Positions 34,808-46,926 of a DNA stretch of 64,000 nt are shown one piece after another. Below the pieces are notes generated by a model. It was not told where the DNA came from. It was given only the letters and a program-made list of their open reading frames with translations, and ran no database searches. The stretch is from contig OX457057.1 in NCBI GenBank assembly GCA_949752795.1, forward strand, positions 157,147,980-157,211,979. Reading direction: 5' to 3'. Position numbers and translations under genes: made by a program. The DNA comes from Hyperoodon ampullatus (taxonomy: Eukaryota; Chordata; Mammalia; Artiodactyla; Ziphiidae). Position 1 is the stretch's first letter. Every line of letters starts with the position of its first letter.

Positions 34808-35660
34808 CTTATGTTTTAGTCTAGGCAATCTGTTTTCCAATGTTCTTCCTCCTTATGGCAGCACATTGTTCCTTCCCCAATGGTGACTTCTCTCTCGGGG
34901 TTACTCACCTTCTGGGAATCCAATGCCGCTGCCCAAAAAGTGGCATTTCGTTTTGCATCTTCCTTCTGTCGCTGTTCCTTGTTGAACACTTTAAAAGTAA
35001 CATCTGGGGCTTCCCTGGTGGTGCAGTGGTTGAGAGTCCGCCTGCCGATGCAGGGGACATGGGTTCGTGCCCCGGTCTGGGAAGATCCCACATGCCGCAG
35101 AGCGGCTGGGCCCGTGAGCCATGGCCGCTGAGCCTGAGCATCCCGAGCCTGTGCTCCGCGACGGGAGAGGCCGCAACACTGAAAGGCCCGCGTACCACCA
35201 AAAAAAAAAAAAGAAAGAAAAGAAAAAAAAAAAAGAAAGAAAAGCAACATCTACCAATTGAGAAGGGTTCATTCCAAATGCATCATCTAATCTTTGCAAC
35301 TTTCTCTTGATATCTGAGGCACTTTGCCCAAAAAGGTCAAGTTTACCATTCTAATATTTTCAGGGGCCTCAGGATCTGCATTAGTATACTGTCTGCAGGC
35401 CTGATAAATCTTTTCCAAAAATTCAGAGGGGTCTTCATTTGTTTTTTTGCTGAATTTCTTGAATTTTGTTCAAACTCTTTTGCTTTGGTTCCCCTTTTTA
35501 AAGCCCTGCCAAGATGCACAAATAAGCAGTGTCCTAATAATGGTGTTCCTCCCTCACTGGGGTCCCAATTTGGTTCAGCTGTGGGTTCTGCCAAATGGGC
35601 TTCAAGTGTAGAAGATCCTCCTGTAAGGAGGTTTGCAATCTTCCCAATTAAACAAGCCTG
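34808..35660 (-). pseudogene. Retroviral gag remnant: capsid and nucleocapsid
   Basis: Gag builds the virion core. The minus strand reads PNWDPSEGGTPLL (near 35540), then ALKRGTKAKEFEQ and a frame-broken PADSILM region. Then come KLQRLDDAFGMNPSQLVDVA (35255-35310) and, after the SINE, VFNKEQRQKEDAKRNATF (34955-35000), the classic end of gamma-type capsid. A zinc knuckle CHKEEEHWKTDC (34815-34850) follows, with the first Cys of the CX2CX4HX4C pattern displaced. The matrix region is not recognised. The SINE at 35006-35239 splits the frame. Order and motifs fit class I ERVs. Confidence 0.85.
35006..35239 (+). mobile_element. CHR-type SINE in the ERV gag remnant
   Basis: GGGGCTTCCCTGGTGGTGCA to CGTACCACC followed by a long A/G-rich tail (35200-35239). 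The TSD AAAAGTAACATCT (34993-35005) has a one-mismatch copy at 35240-35252. Confidence 0.93.
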
Positions 35661-37095
35661 AGAAACCCAGGCGGCTGGTCATCTGCATTTAGCCTCCCAT
35701 GAAATAAAGACATAAAGGAAATTGCTCTGCCCCAGAGTGGCTCCTGGCCCAAACTGGGTGCCTTGTCAGGTCTTAGATGGCAATACCAGACCAAATCCCT
35801 GTAACCCAGGAACTAACACAGGATTTTCTAATTGGTCCCTATAAGGAGGGGCAGTCCTGAGCCCCAGTGTCAGGAACTGGGGCTAGATATGAATGGAAGG
35901 CGGGGGAAGGAGTGGATATATCAGAGCGGCTAAAACAGCTAGCCCAGGTGGAAGAATTAAGGTTTGAAGCAACATATCCTCACTTTCATTCCCTTCCTTT
36001 TCTTATTTTCCCTGATGTAGTAGCACAAATGCTTGCATAAAAAGGACTTCGTTATTATTCCCCACTTCTTCAGAAAATAGCTATAGAGTCATTCAAATCC
36101 ACTGTAAAACCATAAATAGCAATTGATCATCTCTAACCATTAAAAGGATGCCCTTTTGCCTTGGCATCAACCAACCAGGCTGAATTCTGGGCTAGGGCTT
36201 TTGGTGATTTTAGGAACCAAGTAGAACTTTTCTCTTCTCCCTGGGAATGTCCCATAGACAGGTTTTTTCTTTTTTGTTCCTTTCCCCCATTGGCATCAGT
36301 AAAAGTTTTAAATATCACAAAACTGATTTGGTTGTAAATGGAGAAACAGTACCAAACAAACTGAAATGAACAACCCAAAGAACAAAACAGAAAATCCTAA
36401 ATAAACCCTCAAGTTTGGTCTTGGGGTTTCACGTATACCATCGACACAGGAGACTGCAAACGATGTAATTAACCCAGCAAGGGTTGCAGTACATGGTGCA
36501 CAGGGTCCCAAGATAATCCTGCCTAAACCCCTTTGGAGATCCTGACAGGTACTGTGGCTACACATTGTTACAATAAAATAGCACCTACAATAAAATAGTA
36601 TCTTCTCACTTATGGATTCATGGCTGTAATCAGATCACTTAGGCAAAATGTGCCTCAGAGGACTTTTTAGGGATAGTTGAAATATTCCCCATTTTTTAAG
36701 AGACAGGAATACAAGACAAAACACAAACAGCACACACAAATGCTAGCATCCACAGAAATGAACTGGTTCACAAAGCAGGTAAAAGTCCAACAACCCTTCC
36801 CTCTTTCCAACAGGGTACCCCACTCAAATACAAAACAAACTTGTTTATTCTGGAGCAAAAACCCCAAACAGAGAGAAAATAAAGTTTCCAGCTGCACACA
36901 CCGGAGTGACTTACCCTAGTGTATGGAGCCTGTTGGTTCTTAAACGTCGATTCCTTGATCCAACTGCCAAGCTCTGGGGCAGCGGGTGCTGCTTCAGGGA
37001 ACTTTAAAGGGCAGGTCCTCAGGACAAGTGGTCCTGGCAGCTGCTAGAACCTTACCCCCAAATTCCCCAACTGGGGCGAGCTGCCCACCAAAAAC
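35661..37095 (-). other. ERV leader and upstream gag region, not resolved
   Basis: This lies between the 5' LTR and the recognisable capsid. The minus strand next to the LTR reads GTTTTTGGTGGGCAGCTCGC. A TGG begins six bases in, as a primer-binding site would, but I cannot assign the tRNA. No clear matrix protein, myristoylation start or PPPY late motif is visible. The frames are broken. Confidence 0.5.
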
Positions 37096-37536
37096 TGTTA
37101 CTGAGTCCAAGCTCATACTGCTCACCACACAACATGCCAATAAATCGAGAGGCAAGTTGTTAGGGCAAGGAATTGCGACTTTATTCGGAAAGCCAGCAGA
37201 CCGAGAAGATGGCGGACTCGTGCCCCACAGAACCATCTTGTCTGAGTTAGAATTCAGGCTTCTCTTATACTAAAAGGGGAGGGAGTAAAGCCAAACACTT
37301 CCTGGTTCCCGTCAGCCTCCAGCGGGGATGTGTTAATTTCTTTCTGCCTGCAGTCATTCACAGGTGGACCTAGTCAAGATGTTTCATGTGAGCTAAATGA
37401 TGGTATTTTAGCTTAATGCTTATTACCTGGGAGGCAGGGTTCCCAGAGATGGGCCATTATGTATCATTTAAGCTTACAGGTGACATCCCTTTAGTGATTA
37501 ACTTGTAATAGAATACAAAGATTCTTTCCTACTACA
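37096..37536 (-). mobile_element. ERV 5' LTR
   Basis: Minus-strand ends are TGTAGTAGGA and CAGTAACA. A TATA-like AGTATAAGAG (minus strand of about 37264-37273) lies upstream of AATAAA (+ strand CTTTATT at 37180-37186), in the order expected for U3-R. Confidence 0.92.
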
Positions 37537-37540
37537 AAAT

Positions 37541-39009
37541 GAAACTCTAGGAAATTGAATGAGCTCATCTGCTATCTGGAGTTGTAAATAGATACAGTAT
37601 GTTTTTAAGAACATATGTCAAAAATGATTTGGGCTTAGCAGCAATTGTTGCTAAGCCGTTCTACCAGAAGGTAGAGAGGTAGAAGCTGCACAATTGGTTC
37701 CTGATCACCAGTGCACAAGAGAGCACTCTCTTTTCTGTCCTCAACAGCAGGTGGGAATGCGGGCATTCTTTGCCAGGATCAAAAAGGGGCCATAAATCAG
37801 CACATATTTTTAACAAAGGGCATAAAACATAACATTGTTTGATCTGGCACCACTCCTTGACTAAAAAAAGAAAATTGTGTGTGTTTTCCAGAAACAATAC
37901 TTAACTGACTCCAACTCTGAAGGTGGTGTAAAATGCTGGTTCACTATAAGAATCAGTTATCAGGCTTCTCTTTTGAATATAAGCAGCTAAATCCAAAAAC
38001 TGATTTCAAGCTACAGAATGAAAGGTTGAGAAAAGTTCAACCTGGGGACAACAGACCATCTTACCTACTGTTCATGAGAGATTCCAGCACAAGTGGATCA
38101 AGAAGCCATCTGTTCTCCATGGGCCTGGAATCAGACCAAGCAGCCCTGGAAATTTCAAGCTGACCCTCACCAGGAAGGAAACAAGCACAGCATTTGGGTA
38201 ACATGTTTAGCAAACTGATAGGGCACTAATTCAAAGGGAATAAACTCCATTCATTGTACTGTCCAGTAGGTTCAGATTGGTAAGCAGGTTGCCTGGGACC
38301 CTACCTGTCAGAGCAGACCACAAACAGTCTCAGGTGGAAAGCCTTTATTCGAAGATTACTGGTTTTTTTTTTTTTTTTTTTGAGGCTTTAAAATAAACTA
38401 AACTCTATGAGAAGACACGACCAAAATCCAACCAGAGAGGAGCCTGTGATCTACGAATTTTAAGACATTTGTGCTGAGGTCAAAGAGCTGAAAGAAGAAA
38501 GTTGTCTGTTTCGATTTGAGCTTCCGTGTTTACACTTGGCCAGTTCATGCCTGGTTGATTATGTCCCAGGGTCTTACCTCATTCGTGGTTGTAACTGCCA
38601 AATCCTGGGCCTCCCACAAAGATTCAAGTTTTTTGGAGGCCATAATAAATTTACGTAAGATTTGAAGCTGATAAATCCTAAAGTGACCTCTTCTAAATTC
38701 TCTTAATCCATGATCTCAACAGTTTACCCAAAGTTTTTGTTATTGTTATTTCCCTTGTGTTGACAAATCAGGAACATGTGGGGACCACTTGCATCTCCCC
38801 AAACATGAAACACTCTGCACCTAATTATGAGTCCTTAGTCTGTACCAGGTGTTTTCTAGGTCCTGGGCAAACAGCAATGAACAAAGTGAGGTTCCAACCC
38901 CCATGGAGCTTCCCTTGGTGTTTTAGTCAACAATTCACTATGGAGACCAGAGAGAAGCAGAACATCTCTTGAGAGACCAGACATAGTTTTAAAACACCAG
39001 AGATGATGT
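37541..39009. other. Unassigned DNA with a T run
   Basis: No gene is recognised. There is a poly(T) run at 38363-38381. An L2/MIR-class 'GTGTTTTCTAGGTCCTGGGC' segment lies at 38840-38930. Confidence 0.45.
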
Positions 39010-39026
39010 TTAAATGACCTTCATTC

Positions 39027-39243
39027 GGGCTTCCCTGGTGGTGCAGTGGTTGAGAGTCTGCCTGCCGATGCAGGGGACACGGGTTCGTGCCCCGGTCCGG
39101 GAAGATCCCACATGCCGTGGAGCGGCTGGGCCCGTGAGCCATGGCCGCTGAGCCTGAGCATCCGGAGCCTGTGCTCCGCAACGGGAGAGGCCACAAAAGT
39201 GAGAGGCCTGCGTACCGCAAAAAAAAAAAAAAAAAAAAAAATG
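39027..39243 (+). mobile_element. CHR-type SINE
   Basis: GGGCTTCCCTGGTGGTGCAG to GCGTACCGC plus poly(A). The 17-bp TSD TTAAATGACCTTCATTC lies at 39010-39026 and 39244-39260. Confidence 0.96.
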
Positions 39244-39260
39244 TTAAATGACCTTCATTC

Positions 39261-40773
39261 ATCAAAAAGTCACCCAGAAGATTAGATCTTTCTCTAAAGA
39301 CTTTCAGAAAGAAAGTCTCCTTCTGCATCCTGCTCTTCTTAACTACTCAATCTACTAGTTCAATGGTAGGCACCAATAGGCCCCAGTACAGCTTGACAAG
39401 GGCAAAGTGGAGGAGGACGTTGTTTATCTGACCCCAAATCATCTTTAGATAAGTAGAGATGGATTCATGATAATATAATGCTGAGACCACCTGTGTGATA
39501 AAAATTTCCCTCAGAGTCCTCATTTTCAGATTCTCTTTATTAATAAATTATCTATAGAGGAGGGATTTTAGCTGCAGAAGTTGCAAATATGAGCAAGACA
39601 TTTCCCAGGGAGAGTTTTAGATGCGACTTACAAACACCAGGCCTTGTTGACGGGCAAGTCATGAAAAATCTGAACCAGAGCAGCAGCCACCGGGAGAAGT
39701 AGGAGATAAAGCAGCAAGAGGCTGTGCTCGGAGAAACGTTTCCAGCTAGAGTTAGTGGCTAACCATGCAAGTGGGGTAGAGAGATCTGATAAGCTAAAAC
39801 TGGGAAAGTATTTTTTGGGCTTTGGCCAGGAGAAGTTCATTCATGACATAGGAAACTGTTTCAGCCAAGAGGTGGAGGAAAGGCCCGGATGCCATGGGTG
39901 GAGGAGGGAACTGATAATGAGGCAGCCAGGGAGTGGGGGTAGACTCCATGTAGCATGACTGCACTCACCTCCTAACTGGCTTCCTTGCCTCTCCTCCATC
40001 CTGCACACCACTTGCTTCTAGAGTGCTCACACTCAGGCCCACAATCCTTCGATTGTGCCATTATCACCTGCACGATAAATGTCAAAATTCTTAGCACAGA
40101 CATCCCATCCTAGCATAAACCTGGCTTACAGTTGTTTGCATAACTGCCAGTCTTTGCCACTAGGTTATTCCCTAACAGACTTTGCTCCTAAAGAAATGTA
40201 CCATTTCTTATTTGGCATTTTATGTCACCTTACCTCTACCCATTATGAAACGGCACTCAACTCACATGGTTGAATGAATGGAAACATAAGTGAGAGATGG
40301 AATGAATGAATGAATGAATGATACCAGCACTGTCTTTGTAAGAATATGTCTCTGAGCCCCAATATGGAAGGTGAAGATAATCTTTGTGAAATGATTACCT
40401 TTCCTTTGTAAAATGTCTCGATGAGCTGGAAATAAAAATCTCTCTATAAATCCAACATCCCGTTGTTGCCTCGTCATTGTCAAAGCGTTTTATTTTGGTG
40501 GTTTGAGTTACCATGATGTTTCTTTATAACTAGACAAGTTCAACAGACGTGAAGATCTCCGACTGGAATAGGATTCTCTCGGCGATATGACAAGTGTGTC
40601 TGGAAGCACTACTGTTTAGCATGACACCAAGACCCAACACATGCCCAGTTCTGTCAAAACTCCGAGTCATGCATGTGGAATCAGTGGAATCACCAGGATG
40701 ACAATTGACTTTACTCTGTGACTCCCCTGTTGGCACATTTATTTTAGCTCTTCTGGCAGAGCTGGAGACTTGC
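39261..40773. other. Unassigned DNA, includes (AATG)n
   Basis: No gene is recognised. There is a tetranucleotide run AATGAATGAATGAATGAATG at 40300-40320. Confidence 0.45.
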
Positions 40774-40782
40774 TCTACTATT

Positions 40783-41115
40783 TTTTTTTTAAACAAATTT
40801 AAAAAAAAATTTTTATTCATTTATTTTTGGCTGCGTTGGGTCTTTGCTGCTGCATGCGTGCTTTCTCTAATTGAGGCGAGTGGGGGCTACTCTTCATTGT
40901 GGTGCATGGCTTCTTACTGCAGTGTCTTCTCTTGTCGCGGAGCACGGGCTATAGGCGCACGGGCTTCAGTACTTGTAGCACGAGGGCTCAGTAGTTGTGA
41001 CTCACAGGCTTAGTTGCTCCGCAGCATGTGGAATCTTCCCGGACCAGGGCTTGAACCCGTTTCCCCTGAATTGGCAGGTGGACTCTTATCCACTGCGCCA
41101 CCAGGGACGTCCCAG
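40783..41115 (-). mobile_element. CHR-2-type long SINE, antisense
   Basis: T/A-rich tail, TTTTTGGCTGCGTTGGGTCT, ending GCGCCACCAGGGACGTCCC. The 9-bp TSD TCTACTATT lies at 40774-40782 and 41116-41124. Confidence 0.9.
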
Positions 41116-41484
41116 TCTACTATTCACTATGACGTTGTTTTCTAATTAGGTGTCTTGACACAGCAGGCATTCCAGTATGAACATTTCTTTTGTTTCTTTA
41201 ATGTGGCAGCAAGCTGTCTGACTTTTAGCTGCCTGATCTTTCAGAAATATTACCTGCCATGTAAAATGAGATATCACACGTAAGGCACCTAGCCCAGTGT
41301 GTGACACCTGAGGGGTCTCTGAGAATGTTCATTACAACTTCCTGTTTATCTTGGTCTTCTGACTTCTGGTGCTTTAGTTACCCTAGGAGATAAAATATTA
41401 CCTTGGTAAGGCTTATGTTTTTCTTCATCCCGGAAAAGAGTCCAGTAAATCTATAAACAGAGACTACATGGATTCTGTAAATAA

Positions 41485-41690
41485 AACGGCCACAATTTAT
41501 TGAGTGCTTTCTATGTGCCAAGTGTTCCCACATTGGATTGCTTTTCATCCTCACAGTAACACTGTGAGGTAGACATTTTTATTCTCCCTGCTTTTTCGAG
41601 GAAGGAACCTTGCCTGAGAAGCCAAGTAGCTGACGTTACAGGGCGGGCGAGCAAGGGAGGTGGGACGAGAGCCCACACCTGCTTCCCTCG
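41485..41690 (+). repeat. MIR-like fragment
   Basis: TTTATTGAGTGCTTTCTATG, ATCCTCACAGTAACACTGTG and GTAGACATTTTTATTCTCCC match MIR. Confidence 0.75.
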
Positions 41691-42530
41691 CACAGTTCTC
41701 GTCCTCAACCATCGCACACACTGCCCTCCACCCGCACCGTTTCAGTGGCCAGCGCAGTCTCGGGGACCCCGCAGGACACAGAGATGGAGAAGCCACAGCC
41801 CTGCTCTAAAGGCATTCTTCCTGGCTGAACAGAAATGTGACCGCCCCCAGGTGTGAGCGCCAACACCTCCGGGGCCCGGAGAGATCCCCTTCCCACCCCC
41901 TTCCTCTGATCAGCCCCCATGGAGCCCCATCTGGAATGTGGGGGAAGAACTTCCTGGGGCGAGTGCACAGCTGGACCCCCTCCCTGCAAGCCCCACCTCC
42001 AACCCCACCCCCACCTCATCCCAGAGGAGAGAACAGCAGGTGCTCCCACCGCCCTCGGTGTCCTGGGAGCCCATTGTCTGGTTTTGCTTAGCGTGGCCTG
42101 CTTCCCTTCTAGCCCTGGGCATGTGGGCAGAGTACAAGCTAATTGGCAGGGCTGCTCCAAAGACTAAAGAGCATGGGAGCTGCCTGCTCGCTAGCGGGAG
42201 GGCGTGTTCCCAGCCAGCGCTCTGACATTTTCTGGTGCCCGGCGGGCGAGGCTACCTGCCTGAGGAAGGTGTAGCAGGGAAAGGGTAAACACGGAAATTC
42301 AGGTTCTGACAGCTTGGCAGAGATTCCCCCAGAGGAATGGACGCAGCTGAAATCCAGCTGCTCAAGATACTTGGTCAGCAAGGAGGAGACTCGACCTGGA
42401 GAGAGAAAGGAGTTCCTATAGGGACAGAGAGAGCTGGTCCTGTCCTCCATCCACCTGCCAGGCAGAAGGATCCTGAGCCCCCAGGTTCCTGGGAGACCAC
42501 ACGGCTGAAGAGAAGGCCGCTCCCAGCCAC
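41691..42530. other. GC-rich unassigned block
   Basis: Overlapping short open frames on both strands reflect high G+C and few stops. None shows a recognisable protein, and there is no convincing splice-bounded exon. A CpG-rich or regulatory role cannot be judged here. Confidence 0.45.
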
Positions 42531-42532
42531 CA

Positions 42533-42620
42533 GCCCCCAATTCCCAGCCCTCAGCCCCCAGCTCCCCAGCTCCCAGCCCCCAGCTCCCAGCCCCCAGCTC
42601 CCAGCCCCCAGCCCCAGGTC
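42533..42620. repeat. GC-rich minisatellite
   Basis: Imperfect tandem units of CCCAGCTCCCAGCC type (CAGCCCCCAGCTCCCAGCCC repeated). It accounts for the Gly/Trp-rich and Pro/Ser-rich open frames on the two strands. Confidence 0.9.
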
Positions 42621-42829
42621 CCCGACAAACACCTTACCTCACATAGACAAAAACAGGGCCTGGTGACGGTTGGGGCTGCTATGCTGGAAGCAAGGCAAAG
42701 TTCCCTGACCTGGATGAAAAAAAACAAAACCCTCACAGAGAAGAGGAGTCCTGCTGGAGAAAAGAAGTTTTGCAGAGTGGAGACTGTGGACTTTGTAGCC
42801 AGATATATCCATGTTCCAACCTCAGCGCT

Positions 42830-43065
42830 GCGGCAGCCTGTAGCTAACCTAGCTGACCATCATGCTAAGGGCTTTGAACAATATGTCATTTAATTCTCAC
42901 AACAACCCTTTAAGGGAAATTATCTTTTAATCTTTATTTTATGAGAAACGGAAGCTTAGTTCAACATCTTGCCCATGGAGAGGTACCCGAGAGTACCAGT
43001 GCCGGGCCTAGAACTTGATGCTGCCTGGTGGAATGCCGTGCTCTTGACCACTAGGCCCCCCATAC
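42830..43065 (+). repeat. MIR-like fragment
   Basis: TTTAATTCTCACAACAACCC, TTATTTTATGAGAAACGGAA and CATCTTGCCCATGGAGAGG follow MIR order. Confidence 0.7.
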
Positions 43066-43399
43066 AAAGATGCTTTCTGTGGCGACAGGATATTTGAGAC
43101 AACACCTGTCCTCATGGAGAATGAGTTTCTTAGTTTCATCATTTCTAACATGGGATTAACCATATTCATCTTTCAGGGTTTTTGTGAAAATTAGAGATAA
43201 TATAAGAAGGCACATGGGAGAGTTCCTTGAGGGTTAAGGGCTAGGGAGGGTCCCCGATACCTCCCTGGGCAGAGAACTACAGAGCCCATGCTCATTGGTG
43301 CTATTTCTTTTAAATTAAATCTCTTGCAAAAACATTACCTTAAATCAGAATGGAAAGATTTTCAAGTCAGAAGAGAAAAATTGTCTCAATTCATTTCAT

Positions 43400-43760
43400 T
43401 TTTATATTGTCCAAATTAAAATCATACGTATTATATTTTTCTCATTAAGATTGTAATACATGTTGATGCATTAATTATGGAAAATACAGAAACTGCAAAA
43501 AAGAAAATAAGAAAAATCTTTACTTCCCACTATTCAGAGATGACTACTGCTAAGACATTTTTTCTTTTTTATTTCTGGTATTTCGTTTATATATATATAT
43601 ATATATTTTTTACAGAATTGGTATCATATTGCATCCTACTGTACTATATCCCACACTTAAAATGCAATGTATCATGAACACTACCATGACACTAAATAAT
43701 TCTTAAAATATATGAGAATGAATAGTTGCTTTCCAATTTTCTTTACAAAGTGGCTCATTA
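43400..43760. repeat. Old L1/HAL1-like relic with (AT)n
   Basis: GAAACTGCAAAAAAGAAAAT and AATGAATAGTTGCTTTCCAA resemble old L1-type 3' sequence. A TA run lies at 43588-43607. Family not fixed. Confidence 0.35.
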
Positions 43761-44859
43761 CTTTTGTAGTGGAAAAACATTATGCTTAAAAGAACTCATT
43801 GTGTTAAAAAATATATTTCTGAGAGGGGTGTGTGGCTTAACCCAACAGGTGTAGTGTCCTATGTTTTACTTCTCACTCAGGCCAAGTGAAGGGTGATATC
43901 CTCCCAGCAGTAACCATGACATATGAAGTGGAGCCATGGTGAGTGCTCAGTAATGATAGAATTGTGTCAGTCAGTGACAATGCAAGGAGAACAAGGTGGG
44001 CATTCACTGGGGTGCCCTGGAGACTTGGAGGGCAGCCCTGCCAGTGATGTGCTGGAGTCAGCTCTTATATGCTCTCAAAAGCCAATTGTTAAATGCTCAG
44101 GAAGTTTTCAGGCTGGTGGTAAAGGTTATAAAACCATTGGTTGCTTGAAATCTGTCACAAGGGGAGTATTTACACCACAGAAATTGGAAATCAGCAAAAG
44201 CTACAAATCAGGGTTATTTATTTGTTTCTTTCCTTATGTATGTATTTTAGCAGCACATCACTGGTAGGGACAACACAAAGACAAGCTTTGCTGCTTCTCA
44301 AAGTGGTGGAGCCCTGAAGAAAATGCTTCTGAGGGCTCGTGTAGCATTAGTCGATTTTGCAAAAATGGAAAGGGATTAACATGAGCTGAGATCCTGGTCT
44401 GATTTCTCTTGCTTTAACTGCAAGGAGGAATAGGGAAGCTTAAGCAATGGGAAACCAAAAGGGCAAACCAGAAGAGTTTTGTTTATGCTCCTAAAACAGA
44501 AATAACTGGATTAGAGGATTAAAGTGCAGGAGATGGGGACACTTGTCAACTGGAGTGACAAGGACCTATTAGTGTAAGTGAATAAGAAGCTCACAGTTGG
44601 AGAGAAATCCTTGCCCAAGCAGAAGGCTGTGGGAAGGAGATGAAGAATGGATGCACACAGCAAGCTCTCTTCCAGCATGTCACAAGGATCAGAGGCATAG
44701 GGTCTGTGTGCTGGAAGGATTCACAGATCACTGGCTCACCTCTAACCTCCTAGGAGGAGACAGGGGCTGGGAATTGAGTTAATCACCAGTTGCCAATGAT
44801 TTAATCAATTGTGCATAAGTAATACAACCTCCATAAAAATCCTAAACAATGGGATCCAG
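43761..44859. other. Unassigned DNA
   Basis: No gene or named repeat is recognised. The frame at 43923-44267 lacks motifs. Confidence 0.45.
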
Positions 44860-44976
44860 GGGAATTCCCTGGCGGTCCAGTGGTTAAGCCTTGGCTTTCA
44901 CTGCTGGGGCCTGGGTTCAATCCATGGTCGGGGAACTAAGATCCCACAAGCCGTGCGGCACGGCCAAAGAAAACGG
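44860..44976 (+). mobile_element. Short CHR/tRNA-Glu-type SINE
   Basis: GGGAATTCCCTGGCGGTCCA, GGTTCAATCCATGGTCGGGG and CGTGCGGCACGGCCAAAGAA. Same family as 31025-31149. Confidence 0.85.
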
Positions 44977-46920
44977 GGTTGAGAGAGCTTCTGTGTTGGT
45001 GAAGCATCCATATGCTAGGAGGGTGATACACCTCAAACTCTGTAGGGTCAGAAGAAGCTCCTGTGTTCTGGACCCTTCCAGACCTTGCCCTATGTATCTC
45101 TTCATCTGGATGTTCATTTGTATCCTTTATAATAGCCTTGTAATAAACTGGTAATAGTAAGTAAACTGTTCCCCTGAGTTCTGAGAGCCATTTATTACTG
45201 GCAAATTTTTCAAACCTGAGGAGGAAGGGGTCATGGGAACCCGTGACTTGTAGCCAAGTCAGATAGAAGTACGGGTAACCTGGGGACCTACTAGTTGTGA
45301 CTAGCATTTGAAGCAGTGGTATGGGGGGAGTCTGGTGGGACTGAGCCCTTGACCTCTGGGGTCTGCACTCACTCCAGGAAGTTAGTGTCAGAATTGAATT
45401 AAATTGGAGGATACCTTGTTGGTTTCCACAGAGAACTGGAGAATTGCTTGGTGTGGAAAACCCACACATTTGGCATCAGAAATGTTATGTGTAAAAACAG
45501 ATCCTCAAGCATGAATGCTGTTTTTATCATTTGTGTGTGTATGTATATATATGTATTATATATATGTATATAATATAATACAATAAAGCTAGTTTCATTT
45601 GGGAAGGGAAATCCCAACAAAAGCTCACACTGAGTGCTTACTGTGCAAGAAAAATTCTGAAAGAAAAGTCATAAGGTGCTGAGAAGTGATGGCTTTTATC
45701 ACGTAAATAACTACGTGAATTTGAGCAAATCATTTCATGTCTCTGGGCTCCAATTCCTCACATAAAATGGAGTTTTCCGCAAATGATCTCTGAGGTTCCT
45801 TTCTGTTCCAGAATTCGATGTATTGTTAGCTGTGAGAAAGTCAGCATGAGGTACAGAGGGGGGACATAGGCTGTAGAATCAGACAGCTCTGGGTTCAATA
45901 CCAAGGCTGCTGTTACTGCACATCTTTGGGCTAAAGAGTTAAACTCTCAAAAAATGAGGTTCCTCATTTGAAAAACGGGAAAATAAAAATTATATTATAA
46001 AATCATAAGAATTGACTGGAAAATAAACATAAAGGACTAAGCATACATACCAGCATTCTTTTTTGAATCTAATGTGAATTAAGAGACAAGTTACTTTAAT
46101 AAGCAAATTAAAATAATGGATTCCATATTATTTTCAAAGCTCTGCTTTGTCATCTTAAGGTGAAACAGTTTAAAAATAGGATATGAAATTCAATGGGGGA
46201 AAATCAGCAAGCGATGAAACAGCAGAATATCTTTGCAGTTTTTTTTCAGAGAATTCATTTCTAAACAGTTTACCAGTGGAACTTTTCTATTTTGGAGAGA
46301 TTTGTCCAAGTTCACACAAACAGGTACTGCTGAATGAAACCTTCCTGGGATTCAGCAATACTGAGAGGTTACATTTTCTTCCCTGTGCTAATGCATCACA
46401 TTTTTCATAAAATTGAAAGAAAAAAATGTTATGAGCAGAATTTCATCAACCAGAACATTTTAGAAATGCAGAACCTGGGCTTTTGATTTTACACCATAAA
46501 TCAAATAAAATGCAGGAAACCATTTTTTCCCAATCCTGATGCCATCATTTTGTACCTGCAAGGCCACATCTTGCCCTGGGAGGAGAGCTACTTCATTTCT
46601 TAACAATTGTAATGTTTTCTCTGAGGAATTCCAGTTGCTGCTGAGAACCAGCCTGTCCGAGAATATCCTTCAATGTTGTCAGTGATTCAATCAGAATCTG
46701 AAATATTCTCACAGAAAAAAATCAGTTAGAAAGTTGCATCATGCAGACTCAATACTGGACCTTCAACTTCATTGTAAAGAAACAATTCTTTAAAAAGTAA
46801 ACACATTGCACAAATAGGTTTGAATTGGCCAAGAGTCATGTTTTGAGTAAAGACCAAGAAGGAAAATAAACAAACAAGGTGGAAGAATTTGGCATGTGAT
46901 TTGTTTTTTCATGGCATAAA
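44977..46920. other. Unassigned DNA with AT repeat and a MIR-like piece
   Basis: A TGTGTATGTATATATATG-type repeat lies at 45530-45583. A MIR-like text (GACATAGGCTGTAGAATCAG...) spans 45865-46030. No gene is recognised. Confidence 0.45.
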
Positions 46921-46926
46921 TTTATA

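Larger units (their letters stand above)
31787..37540 (-). mobile_element. Endogenous retrovirus carrying a captured ITGA2 segment
   Basis: Two LTRs of about 440 bp lie in direct orientation (31791-32228 and 37096-37536). They are bounded on the minus strand by TG...CA and flanked by the 4-bp TSD AAAT (31787-31790 and 37537-37540). Read on the minus strand the order is 5' LTR, leader, gag capsid and nucleocapsid remnant, start of protease, ITGA2 coding sequence, integrase remnant, 3' LTR. RT, RNase H and nearly all of env are absent. Gag and integrase motifs are gammaretrovirus-like (class I ERV). Later insertions are a SINE in gag (35006-35239), a short L1 (33701-33996) and a SINE (33362-33570) in the ITGA2 part. 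It is dead in every viral frame. Confidence 0.9.

Noticed and set aside
36994..37273. Open frames on both strands over the 5' LTR edge
   Set aside because: They run across the LTR and leader. The matching LTR at 31791 gives a similar short frame, so this is LTR sequence, not a gene.
42533..42620. Possible CRISPR-like array from regular repeats
   Set aside because: The units are short, contiguous and imperfect without spacers, and the genome is mammalian. It is a minisatellite.
41705..42666. Many overlapping frames of 75-150 codons on both strands
   Set aside because: High G+C and the minisatellite remove stop codons. Pro/Ser/Gly-rich text has no domain signature.
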